NCBI GenBank assembly: GCA_029782215.1
Contig: JAKOVD010000171.1
Coordinates: 1 to 34,171, forward strand
DNA from: Chloroflexota bacterium
Lineage (GTDB): Bacteria; Chloroflexota; Anaerolineae; J102
DNA: 34,171 nucleotides
Reading direction: 5' to 3'
Shown here: piece by piece, positions 1 to 8,600 of the stretch
How the letters are laid out: each line of letters opens with the position of its first letter
How positions within the stretch are numbered: position 1 is the first letter of the stretch
Position numbers and translations under genes: made by a program
Notes under the pieces: generated by a model
The model's database searches: none
Seen by the model: the letters and a program-made list of their open reading frames with translations, nothing else
What the model was told of the DNA's origin: nothing

Positions 1-1018
1 GCATGTTGCTGAGGATCTTGACTTCCTGCGGGTTGCCGCCAAAGAGCTTGATCGGAAAGGCGGCGTACATCGGCGCCGCCAGGGTCAGAAGCCAGACGAC
101 GACGTCCACCTCGCGCATGGCCCGCAGGCGTTCCGTGCCGAAGCCCTTGAGCAGCAGCCAGAAACTGACACCCACTGCCGCCAACCCACCCACAAACAGC
201 GGCCACATCGGCAGACCGCCCAGACGGGCGCTGGTCACCGGCGCTCCCACGGGCGCTTTGATCGCCTCGATCAAGGGATAAATGGCAACGAGGGCACCGA
301 GAAGGAAGACCGCAAAGAACACCCAACGATAGCTCCCTATCTCCCACGGTTCCCGCAGCAGCTTCACCGCGATCCACACCAGGAAGAAGGCGGCGAAGAT
401 GACGGCGTAGAGAAACGACGCCTCCATGGTCGTAAAGGCCAGACCCATCGCCACCGCCAGCCCAATCAACCATTTGCTGTCACCCTGCTCCAGGTAGCGA
501 AATACCAGGACGACCATGAGGACCGCAAAGAAGATCAGGAACATGTCATGGCGAATGTAGCGGCTGTGATACAGCATGGTCGGTGAGACAGCCAGCATCG
601 CCGCCGCCAGGAACGCCCCCGGACGGCTCAGCCAACGGCGCATGAACCACATCAGGATGACCACGCCCGTGCCCAACAGCACCGATGGCATCCGGGCCGA
701 GAAGTCGCTCGCTCCAAAGAAGAAGTAGCTGAGGGCGGTCAGCTCAAAAAGCAGCGGGCCATGCATCAGAGGATCGTGCTGGTAGCCGGCGCCTTTGTAC
801 AGGTTGTAGCTGTACAGGGTGTGCAGGCTCTCATCATGGCTCATCGTGCGCGCCCCCACCATGTACAGGCGCAGGACCAGGGCGACGATGACCAGGATGA
901 CCCATGCGATCTTCTCCCAATCCAGGCGCAGGGCCAACACTGCCGGGCTATCGAGGAAGCTGCGGGCTTCGACGCCCGGTGCTTCACTAGGGGTGGTTTG
1001 CTTGGTGCGAGGCGGCAT
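1..1018 (-). CDS. TIGR03663 / Agl23-like GT-C membrane protein (partial, C-terminus outside window)
   Basis: The frame is open from an ATG at 1016-1018 to the window edge, so 339 codons are visible. The product is a polytopic membrane protein with an N-terminal soluble stretch (about 1-37) and then repeated hydrophobic segments. The invariant features known for TIGR03663 are all visible: Arg50, the acidic pair D62-E63 in TMSHDESLH, the tripeptide H86-G87-P88 in LMHGPLLFE, and Arg109. This family is distantly related to dolichyl-phosphate-mannose protein mannosyltransferases (GT-C fold). It typically occurs in genomes, often next to genes, encoding TIGR03662 YYY proteins, as here. A role in transferring lipid-linked sugar outside the membrane is inferred from the family and not shown. 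No clear Shine-Dalgarno sequence precedes the ATG. The gene lies downstream of a 595-aa paralogue, separated by a repeat-rich spacer. Confidence 0.88.
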   Translation of the reverse strand, partial: MPPRTKQTTPSEAPGVEARSFLDSPAVLALRLDWEKIAWVILVIVALVLRLYMVGARTMSHDESLHTLYSYNLYKGAGYQHDPLMHGPLLFELTALSYFFFGASDFSARMPSVLLGTGVVILMWFMRRWLSRPGAFLAAAMLAVSPTMLYHSRYIRHDMFLIFFAVLMVVLVFRYLEQGDSKWLIGLAVAMGLAFTTMEASFLYAVIFAAFFLVWIAVKLLREPWEIGSYRWVFFAVFLLGALVAIYPLIEAIKAPVGAPVTSARLGGLPMWPLFVGGLAAVGVSFWLLLKGFGTERLRAMREVDVVVWLLTLAAPMYAAFPIKLFGGNPQEVKILSNM

Positions 1019-1035
1019 AGACTATAACAGTAGAA

Positions 1036-1203
1036 AGAGGTCAGTAGTCAGTCGTCAGACGACTGACTTGGATGAGCGGGTCGCAGGTGGCTGCTAGGTG
1101 TCTGGCTGGTCAGTACGACAGTCGTCAGTAGTCAGTCGTCAGACTGCTTAGTGGCTGGCCGATACATGTCTGGCTACTAGCGACTGACGACTGACGACTG
1201 CTC
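1036..1203. repeat. Short repeat cluster with palindromes (core CAGTCGTCAGT)
   Basis: A 21-base unit (core GTCAGTAGTCAGTCGTC) occurs identically at 1040-1060 and 1124-1144. At 1047-1067 lies a perfect 10-base inverted repeat with a one-base centre (GTCAGTCGTC / GACGACTGAC). Arms at 1119-1138 and 1181-1200 are inverted repeats matching at 19 of 20 positions with a 42-base loop. The cluster fills the gap between two minus-strand genes of the same cluster, so it would be transcribed unless a terminator intervenes. It resembles dispersed intergenic palindromes, but copy number elsewhere cannot be judged from this window. Confidence 0.8.
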
Positions 1204-2991
1204 TCAAGGTGCTGCGGTAGAGGGCGTCAGGATCGAAGAATCGGCCCAGAGCACCACCTTGTCGGTGGCAAGGTTCCAGGGCGCCGTACGGAACAGCGCC
1301 CACGTGAGAAGCTGGCGCGTGTCGCCGTCGGCAGGCTTCCAGTTGTCCCAGGCGACGAACTGCTGGCCGGAATAGCGATCGGTCAGGGGCACTTCCAGGC
1401 CGCCGGGGGCGATCACCAGGGGCGGTGCGCTGGCCGGATCGACGCCGTGCACCACCTGCAGGTCCGGGACCTGGCGCAGGTACCAGCGCAGGGTGTCGTC
1501 TGACTTGCTGCCGGCGACCAACGCCACGGGCAGCGCCCACCGCTCGCCCTTCTGTTTCTCGCTGAGATCGCCGATCGTGGTTGCCAGGTCGCGCAGGCCC
1601 GCCCGGCCATCCTTGGCGTAAAGCGCGCCAAAACCGGGCGGCAGAGGGTCGAACCCCAGCCCATGCACGACCGCCAGGTTGAAGAAGAATAGGATGAACA
1701 CCAGGACAAAGGCCGCGTGCACGAGAACGGTGCGATGGCCGAGAAAGAAGCCGAAGAGCACGCCTAAAACGACGGCAGCAGCTAGCGCCACCACCACCTG
1801 GGTGACGTAGATCGACTCGGGATTCTGAAGGCTCAGGACAAGATACTGGAACGCCACGACGAGCAGCAGCAGGGAAACGACCACATAGAGCAGGGTTTCC
1901 GGCTGGAGCAGATCGAGGCGCTGCAGGACGGCCAGCACAAACACCGCCGCCGGTACGGTGAACAAGAGGGCGACGACGGCACGCGTGCCGGCAGCTTCGG
2001 GACCCTGCAAGATCGCCGGCGCCATCATGACCAGGGCCGCCAATCCCAGCGTGCGTGCGGGTCCGGGACGGTTCAGCAGCCAGAGCGTGGCGACGACGCC
2101 AACAGGAACCAGGAAAGGCTCGTCCAGGACGAGACGTATCGCTCCCCACCACCAGGAGGTAGGGGCAAGGGCAAAGGCGCCAAGCCACTCGCTCCAATTC
2201 AGAGCGGCAAGCCCGAGCGCCCGCACGTGGGAGAAGAACGCCGTGCCCCCCACCAGGAGCACCCCTACCAGCACGACGCCGTCCGTAATCGATGGACGGG
2301 GCCACCCCCTGACGTCACGCCAGGAAAGCAGGGCGAGGACCGCCAGCGCCAACAGCGCCGACGCCCCGTAAGGACCGCTAATGAGGGCGATGCCGGCGCC
2401 CACGGCGGCCAATGTCCAGCCACGGCTGTCTTGCTGCTGCAGCCTGCCCCAGCCGGCGACGGCCAGGGCAAGGCCCATCAGCACCAGGGCAACGCCATCG
2501 CCGCGCCGCCCGTAAGCATTGGCGAGCGGGGAAAGCGCAAAAAGCACGGCGGCGACAAGCGCCACCAGGTCGCCGCTGGCCTCTGCGGCCTTGTCGCCTG
2601 CCCACCGGCGCCAGTCATATAGAATCCAGAGCGTCGCCGCCGAGGCCAGCACAGGCCACACGCGCACGAAGGCGTCGCCGAGCTGCGGCCATGTCTTCGA
2701 ACCAGCACCGGCGAGGAAGAAGAAGAGCGTTTCCAGACTGAACAGGAGCGGGATGCCGGCATCCAGCGCAGGCTGCAGACCCTGGCTGGCCAACCAGGCC
2801 CGCAGCGCCGTAGAGGCTTCAACAGGGGCAAGCGGCTGCACCCCCAGGTTCACCAGGCGCACGGCGAGCATGGCGAGTGTCAGTGCCGCGAAAAGCACCT
2901 GCACGACAGTCACGCGGTAGAGGAGGGGCGGGCGGGCAACCTCGGCTTCTGGGGATGAGGCCGGGGCGGCGCTGGAGGTGGATAGAGTCAT
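1204..2991 (-). CDS. GT-C-like membrane protein, degenerate paralogue of TIGR03663
   Basis: The product is a 595-aa polytopic membrane protein with a soluble C-terminal tail of about 130 residues. I prefer the ATG at 2991 (MTLSTSS) over an upstream TTG at 3033. Residues 41-125 align without gaps to the neighbouring TIGR03663 protein around its catalytic loop. Arg45 matches Arg50, V57-E58 replaces the D-E pair, G79-I80-P81 replaces H-G-P, and Arg110 matches Arg109. The fold and topology therefore look conserved, while the acidic Asp and the His expected in the active site are gone. A non-catalytic partner or a changed activity is inferred. It lies 102 bases after the YYY gene on the same strand and is probably co-transcribed. 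An ordinary divergent GT39 enzyme is the main alternative. Confidence 0.75.
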   Translation of the reverse strand: MTLSTSSAAPASSPEAEVARPPLLYRVTVVQVLFAALTLAMLAVRLVNLGVQPLAPVEASTALRAWLASQGLQPALDAGIPLLFSLETLFFFLAGAGSKTWPQLGDAFVRVWPVLASAATLWILYDWRRWAGDKAAEASGDLVALVAAVLFALSPLANAYGRRGDGVALVLMGLALAVAGWGRLQQQDSRGWTLAAVGAGIALISGPYGASALLALAVLALLSWRDVRGWPRPSITDGVVLVGVLLVGGTAFFSHVRALGLAALNWSEWLGAFALAPTSWWWGAIRLVLDEPFLVPVGVVATLWLLNRPGPARTLGLAALVMMAPAILQGPEAAGTRAVVALLFTVPAAVFVLAVLQRLDLLQPETLLYVVVSLLLLVVAFQYLVLSLQNPESIYVTQVVVALAAAVVLGVLFGFFLGHRTVLVHAAFVLVFILFFFNLAVVHGLGFDPLPPGFGALYAKDGRAGLRDLATTIGDLSEKQKGERWALPVALVAGSKSDDTLRWYLRQVPDLQVVHGVDPASAPPLVIAPGGLEVPLTDRYSGQQFVAWDNWKPADGDTRQLLTWALFRTAPWNLATDKVVLWADSSILTPSTAAP

Positions 2992-3092
2992 GGGGTGGGA
3001 AATCAGGTGGTGGCCAGCGTCCTGGAAGGGCAATCGTTGTGACGAGAGGTTTCCGGCAGGCTAGAGCATGGTGACGGGATGGCCAACAGAGG

Positions 3093-5576
3093 TCAGCCTC
3101 TGGCGGCGCTGCTGGGCAGACCCCCACGCCAGGCATACACGGTGTAGTCACCCTGTTCAAAGACAGGCTGCCAGAGGCGGTTGAATGCTGCCTTGCGGTT
3201 GGGAGCGATCTTGTACTTCTCCATCTCCATCGGGCCCACAACCAGGTAGTCGATGCCAAACTCGCGCACGATCCCGCGAATGCGCTCCTCATCCTGGTTG
3301 CGGTAGACGGTCTCGATCAAAGGCTCGCGGCGGCCGGGTTCATCATAGGTGCCGCGCCACTGCAGCTCATGTCCTCCCCAGCCCAGGAGCGTCGGGCGGC
3401 CGCTGTAGGCGGAAATGCGGTTGTTCTCGGAATACGAGCCCCCGGGAGATTCCAGGATGACGGCGTCCGCAGGCGTGTTGGCACGCATCCACGCAATCAC
3501 CGCCGCCTCATCAGGCCGGTTGGCGGTCACGAAAAGGGTGCCGTCCAGGCTCGGGTCGCCCTGGAAACCATTAGCCTTGCTCGGAATGGCGAAGACCGGA
3601 TAGACCATGGCGCCGAGGACCAGGACCGCCATCACCACCAGCGCCACTGCCCGCAGCGCCCCGGCCGCACGCGTGCCGATATAGTAGACGGCGTAGGCCG
3701 AGCCGATGGCCATCATGATCCAGGCCTGGTAATAGAATTTGAAGACCGTGTTCATGCGGGTGCCAAAAGAGTCACGCAGGAACACGAACTCCACGCCGTA
3801 GGTCAGGAGCAGGGCGGTGAAGAAGAGCGCCAGGGCAAAGGTCAGATTGCGTCCCGGTCGCCGGTCGCCGCCGCTCCACACCAGCGCCGCCAGAGCCCCC
3901 ACGGCCGCCAGCAGCAGGCCGGCGAACAACCAGGTGGCGGGGGTGGCCAGGCGCACACCGGCAATCTGCGGAAGCAGCGTCGCCGCGGTCAGCCCCGTCG
4001 CCCCCTCGATCTGCGTCCGGATGCCGGGGATGGCGTAGGCAAGAACCGTCGCCAGCACCAGGAAGGCGAGCGGCAGCAGGAGCACCACCAGCAGCCACCG
4101 GAGGAACGAACTTCTGCCAGGCGAAGCGCGCCTGTAGGCCACGACCAGCATGAAGATCAGGGCTGCCAGGAAAGGCCCGAACATCAACAGGTACTGCACC
4201 CAACGCGTGGGATTGTAGAAGTTCGGCCAAAGCCCGTTGGCCTGCGACCGGAAGGTCAGATAGAAGGGCAGGTAGCCGACGAAGCCCACCACCGCCAGGA
4301 TGGCAAAGGCCAGCACGACCTCCGTCCACAGCCGCCGGTCCAGGCGGGCGCCGTTCAGGCCCCGGCGCAGGGCATACACCAGGACAATGAGGAAGACGTA
4401 GATGGGGAAGTCCCAGGTGTTCAGGAAGCCAAGCGCCCCAAGCGCCAGGCCGTAGACCAGCACCCCCCAGCCGTCCAGACCGAAGGCCGACACCACGGTG
4501 GCCCAGGCCGCGCGCCAATCCCGCCCTTCGCCCTGTTCGCCCACCGTCGGCGGCCGGCGGAAAAGGTTCAGCCCCAGGGCGATCGCCAGCAGCACGAACG
4601 GCAGAGCCAAGACATGCGGGTGCATATCGCCGAGCAGGAAACTGAAGAACGGAAACTCGTCGATCACTTCCTGATCATATTGGCGTGTGAAGTTGTAGTC
4701 GTGGATCGTGCGCGAAGCCCGCCACCACCACCAGAATCCGACGCCTGGGTTCCAGGAACCCGTGACCGGCGCACCGGCCAGGTCCTTGATGTCGAACAGA
4801 GCCTGGAGCCTGGGCGACAGCACCCCGCGCACGTGCAGCATCTCCAGCACGCCCTCCAGGTTGCCCATCAGCCCCACAAAGAGCGAGCCGAGCAGCCCGA
4901 CGAGGGCGCCGCGCAGCGGCGACGCCGGATGGCTCTCGTCGCTGGCGACCAGGTTGTAGACCAGACCAAAGGCTGCCACCATCGTCAGGGCGAAGATACT
5001 GGATAGGCCCAGGTTGAAGGCAACTCCCGGCGCCACCCCCGTCAACTGCACCAGCATGTTGAGCTGGACGTAGCCGAAGTAGTAGTAGCTGATGGCATAG
5101 CCCGACAGCCAGGGGTCGCGCGGCGGAAACTGCGGCGAGTTGAGAATGCCGTTGAGGAAGGCGAACTCCATCGGCTTCTCGGTGCCGGCGATCTCAGGGT
5201 TGTAGGCGCGGAAATAGGCCCACGCCGCCAGCGCCAGCAGGAAAAAGATCTCGACGCCAAGCACGTAGCGCCAACGACGGCGCAGGTCCTCGACCAGGGG
5301 CCGGTTGCCCTCAGCGTCGACCTGCAGGCCCGTTCGTCCCAGCCAGACGCCCACTGCCAGCACCAGGAGCATCGCCAACACGGCGCCACCGGCCGTGTTC
5401 CGCAGCAGGCCAAAGGTGGAGCCCAACCACAACAGATACCCGGCTGCCAACAATCCCAGGGCCTTGGCCAGGGTGTAGCCGCGATCCGGCAGGTGGGCAA
5501 AGAGCCGCCACGCCAACGGGAGGGCGATCAGACCGAAGATCTGGAGGACGATCCAGAAGCGGAGCAGGTCAAGCAT
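3093..5576 (-). CDS. Chlor_Arch_YYY / DUF2298 membrane protein
   Basis: The product is an 827-aa, very hydrophobic integral membrane protein, within the 700-900 aa expected for single-domain TIGR03662 proteins. The naming motif YYYxG is present as SYYYFGY near residue 165. Other stretches shared with the C-terminal half of the upstream 1744-aa protein are KPMEFAFLNG, EFPFFSFLLGDMHPH and RMNTVFKFYYQAW. The C-terminus is a soluble tail (SGRPTLLGWGGHELQWRG, then a VDYLVVG-like strand), resembling the extracellular tails of GT-C enzymes. The family has no established biochemical function. Context with GT39 and TIGR03663 proteins suggests envelope glycan or lipid-linked sugar work, which is inference. 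It starts at ATG 5576 without an obvious Shine-Dalgarno sequence, 78 bases after the upstream gene. Confidence 0.9.
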   Translation of the reverse strand: MLDLLRFWIVLQIFGLIALPLAWRLFAHLPDRGYTLAKALGLLAAGYLLWLGSTFGLLRNTAGGAVLAMLLVLAVGVWLGRTGLQVDAEGNRPLVEDLRRRWRYVLGVEIFFLLALAAWAYFRAYNPEIAGTEKPMEFAFLNGILNSPQFPPRDPWLSGYAISYYYFGYVQLNMLVQLTGVAPGVAFNLGLSSIFALTMVAAFGLVYNLVASDESHPASPLRGALVGLLGSLFVGLMGNLEGVLEMLHVRGVLSPRLQALFDIKDLAGAPVTGSWNPGVGFWWWWRASRTIHDYNFTRQYDQEVIDEFPFFSFLLGDMHPHVLALPFVLLAIALGLNLFRRPPTVGEQGEGRDWRAAWATVVSAFGLDGWGVLVYGLALGALGFLNTWDFPIYVFLIVLVYALRRGLNGARLDRRLWTEVVLAFAILAVVGFVGYLPFYLTFRSQANGLWPNFYNPTRWVQYLLMFGPFLAALIFMLVVAYRRASPGRSSFLRWLLVVLLLPLAFLVLATVLAYAIPGIRTQIEGATGLTAATLLPQIAGVRLATPATWLFAGLLLAAVGALAALVWSGGDRRPGRNLTFALALFFTALLLTYGVEFVFLRDSFGTRMNTVFKFYYQAWIMMAIGSAYAVYYIGTRAAGALRAVALVVMAVLVLGAMVYPVFAIPSKANGFQGDPSLDGTLFVTANRPDEAAVIAWMRANTPADAVILESPGGSYSENNRISAYSGRPTLLGWGGHELQWRGTYDEPGRREPLIETVYRNQDEERIRGIVREFGIDYLVVGPMEMEKYKIAPNRKAAFNRLWQPVFEQGDYTVYAWRGGLPSSAARG

Positions 5577-5654
5577 GGCTGCTGAGTGACCAGTGGTGAG
5601 GGCGGGTGGTGAGACGAAGGATGGCAGGCGGCAAAGGGCAAAGGAACGGCGGGG

Positions 5655-8600
5655 TTACTGGGCGCTGGCGACCGGCGTGATGACCCGGTAGATGGTGACG
5701 CCGTCGTTCTGGAACGCCACCTCGGCCTCGCCGGAGCTCACCAGGTCATCGAACTTGGCAAGCTGCTCGGGCGAGAAGAGGATGTGCTCCAATTGGCCCA
5801 CGTAGATATAGTCAACGTGAAGGTTGCGGATCAGCTCGCGCAGGCGGTTCGGATCGGTGGTCTCCCAGAACTCGCGTCCTTGCGCCTCGCGCGGTCCGGT
5901 CTGCGAGCCAAAGCGCTGCTCGCCCTGGTGCTGGCCCAGGAAGGTGGGAAGTCCGGTCAACGAAGAAGCGCGCAGGCCGCCGGCGCGATAGTAGTCATAG
6001 CCGGCGTTCTCGCCTTTGACCGGGTACCATGAGGCCGGGGCTTCGGCCAGGACAGGCGTCCCTGTCACGTTTTCCTGCAGCCAGCGGATGGCCTCGTAGT
6101 CATATTTCAGCTCGATGGGGCTGCTGGCATCCGGCCAGGTATAGCGGCCCACCGACATGAACGCCATGCCATCCAGGGTAGTGCGGGCCGGGCGCGTCCC
6201 CGGGAAACGATCGTCGACGCGATGCGCCGTGCCCAAGAGCGGGAAGACGAGGCTGAGGGCCAGAAGAACGCCAAGGCCGCCCCACCAGGCAGCACGCCAG
6301 CCCCGCCGCCAGGTCTCCACTTCCTGCAGCAGCGCCGGCAGCGAGGCAGCCGCGGCGATGCCAAGCATGACCCACACCTGGATGTAGAACTTGAACAGGG
6401 TGTTCATGCGATAGTAGTCGCCGTGCTGCTGGCTGAAGAAACCGCCATCCCCCGCCCCAGACAGGAAGTCCTTGAGATAGACAAGCTCGACGCCCAACAA
6501 CACCAGGAGCGCCGTAAACAGGAGAACGATCCGGAACTGCGCCGCAGCCGATGTCGTCCGCCGGAAGAGATAAACGGCGGTCAGAACCACCAGCGGAATC
6601 AGCAGGGCAATCACCGGGTACCCCAGCAGCAGGGCGAGCAGGGCCAACAGCAGGGCGACGCCCAGCAGGGCCTGCCCGGCGCGCAGCGCCGTGGTCGACT
6701 GCACCAACTGCTCGATGTGATCGAGATAGCCTGGCGCACGGTTGCGGTGCGCTATCAGCCCGGAGACCCAACGCAGGACGGGAACGTCGCCAGGGACGCG
6801 GCGCAGCTCATAGAGAATGGCGCTGATCGCCACGAACATGAACAGGCCCCAGATGCGCAGCCAGACGCCCAGCTCCGTCTTGGCATAGGTCATCGCCACG
6901 CCCGTGTCAAAGACGGTAGTGTAGTTGCGGTAGAAGGGTAGGTACAGCAAATAGGACAACCCCGCCAGGGCGCCCACGAAGACCACCGTCCGCAGAATGT
7001 GGACGCGCCCCTCGGCGCGCCAGTCGCGCACCAGCCAGGCCACCAGGCCCACGCCCAGGTAGGTGGGCAGGTCCCAGGTGTTGATGGCGCCAATAGCGCC
7101 GAGCGTCAGCGGCATGGCCGCCAGGCCCAGGAAGCCGATCCCGCCTTCCGCCTGCGACAAGTCACCGCGCGCCTTCCCCCTTCCTCCAGCCACCAGGTTG
7201 AAAGCCAGCCCGAGGAAGAGGATCGTGAAGGGAATGCCGATCAGGTGGGGGTGCAGGTCGGCAAAGAGGAAGGACCAGAAGGGAAACTCGTTGATGGTGA
7301 ACGGAATGACGCGAGATGGCGCCCAATAGTCGTAGCTGGGCAGCTCAGCCCGCCCTCCCAGCACCGCCGAAACGCCCGCAGCAGCCCGCACCACGCCCTG
7401 CAGCAGGGGCAGGTTCGAGGTGAACTGGCTGCCGCCGCGTTCCGCCAGATTGCGGAAGGTGATGAGCCCGCCTTCCAGATTGCCCATCAAGGCCACGAAG
7501 AGAACGCCCACCAGCCCAGCGGGCGCCCCGCGCCGCCAGCCCTTCTGCCAGGAGCTGGATTCGGAGCCCGCGGCCTGATGCCGTGGACGCGGCGCGAGGC
7601 TGTAAACGAGACTGAAGACTCCCGCCACCGTCAGCGCATAGAGGGTCGGGATGGCCAGGTTAAAGGCGATGGTAGCGGTGATGCCCGTGAGCTTGATCAA
7701 CACCGCCAGCACCTGGTACCCGTAATAATAGTAATTTAGGGTGCCGCCGGCGAAGTAGGGATCATAGGCCGGGAAGTACGGCGTTTTCGTCACCGCATTC
7801 AGGAAGGCGAACTCCATGAACTTCTCGCCGCCCTGCCACGGATGCCAGAGGTCGGGGTTGAGCAGGCGAATGACGACGAAAAACAGGAAGGCCGCGCTGA
7901 AAAGGATCTCGCTGAACCAGATCAAACCGCGATGCTCCGCCGCAAAGGCCTTCATCTCGGCGCGATTTCGGCGCCACAGGGCGTAGGAAAGCAGAATGAC
8001 CAGCACCAGCGCCATGAGCACCGGCACCAGGGTATTGACCACCAGGTGCAGCGCCGGCAGGATCCAGCTCAGCCACGCCAGCAGAATGAGCCCGAGGGCG
8101 CGGCTCAAACCCCAGCCGCGATCGCGCAGGTTGCGGAATACCGCAAAGGCGATGGGCCAGCTCAAGGCATTGAGCAGGATCAGGACCACCCACCACATGA
8201 TCAGGCTCAGCAGGCTGTTGTACCGGAAGGGATTCCAGGCCACGCGTCCGGTGTTGGGGAGGGTGTCAACCGGCTTGTCGAGCAGCAAGGTCGGACCGGT
8301 GGCGCCCTCGCCCGTGGCAGCGTTGGCGGGTTCGCCCCGATCCTGGGGGCGCTGGCCGGTGTACCCCGGCACCGCCTTCTCCCAGGTGCCGCCCAGCAAC
8401 TGATTCCATTCCTGGTCGCTGAGGTCGCGCACCTTCTTGTAGATCAACACACGGGGGTGATCGTAGACCCAGGAGCTCTCGTCGGCAGCCTGGTCGGGGA
8501 CCTGGATGCCAAACAGCGTGGGATAGGCTGTAAAGTCGCCTACCAGCTCGTAGCCGAGCTGCCCGGAGAACAGCAGATCGTAGAACTTGAGACTCATCGG

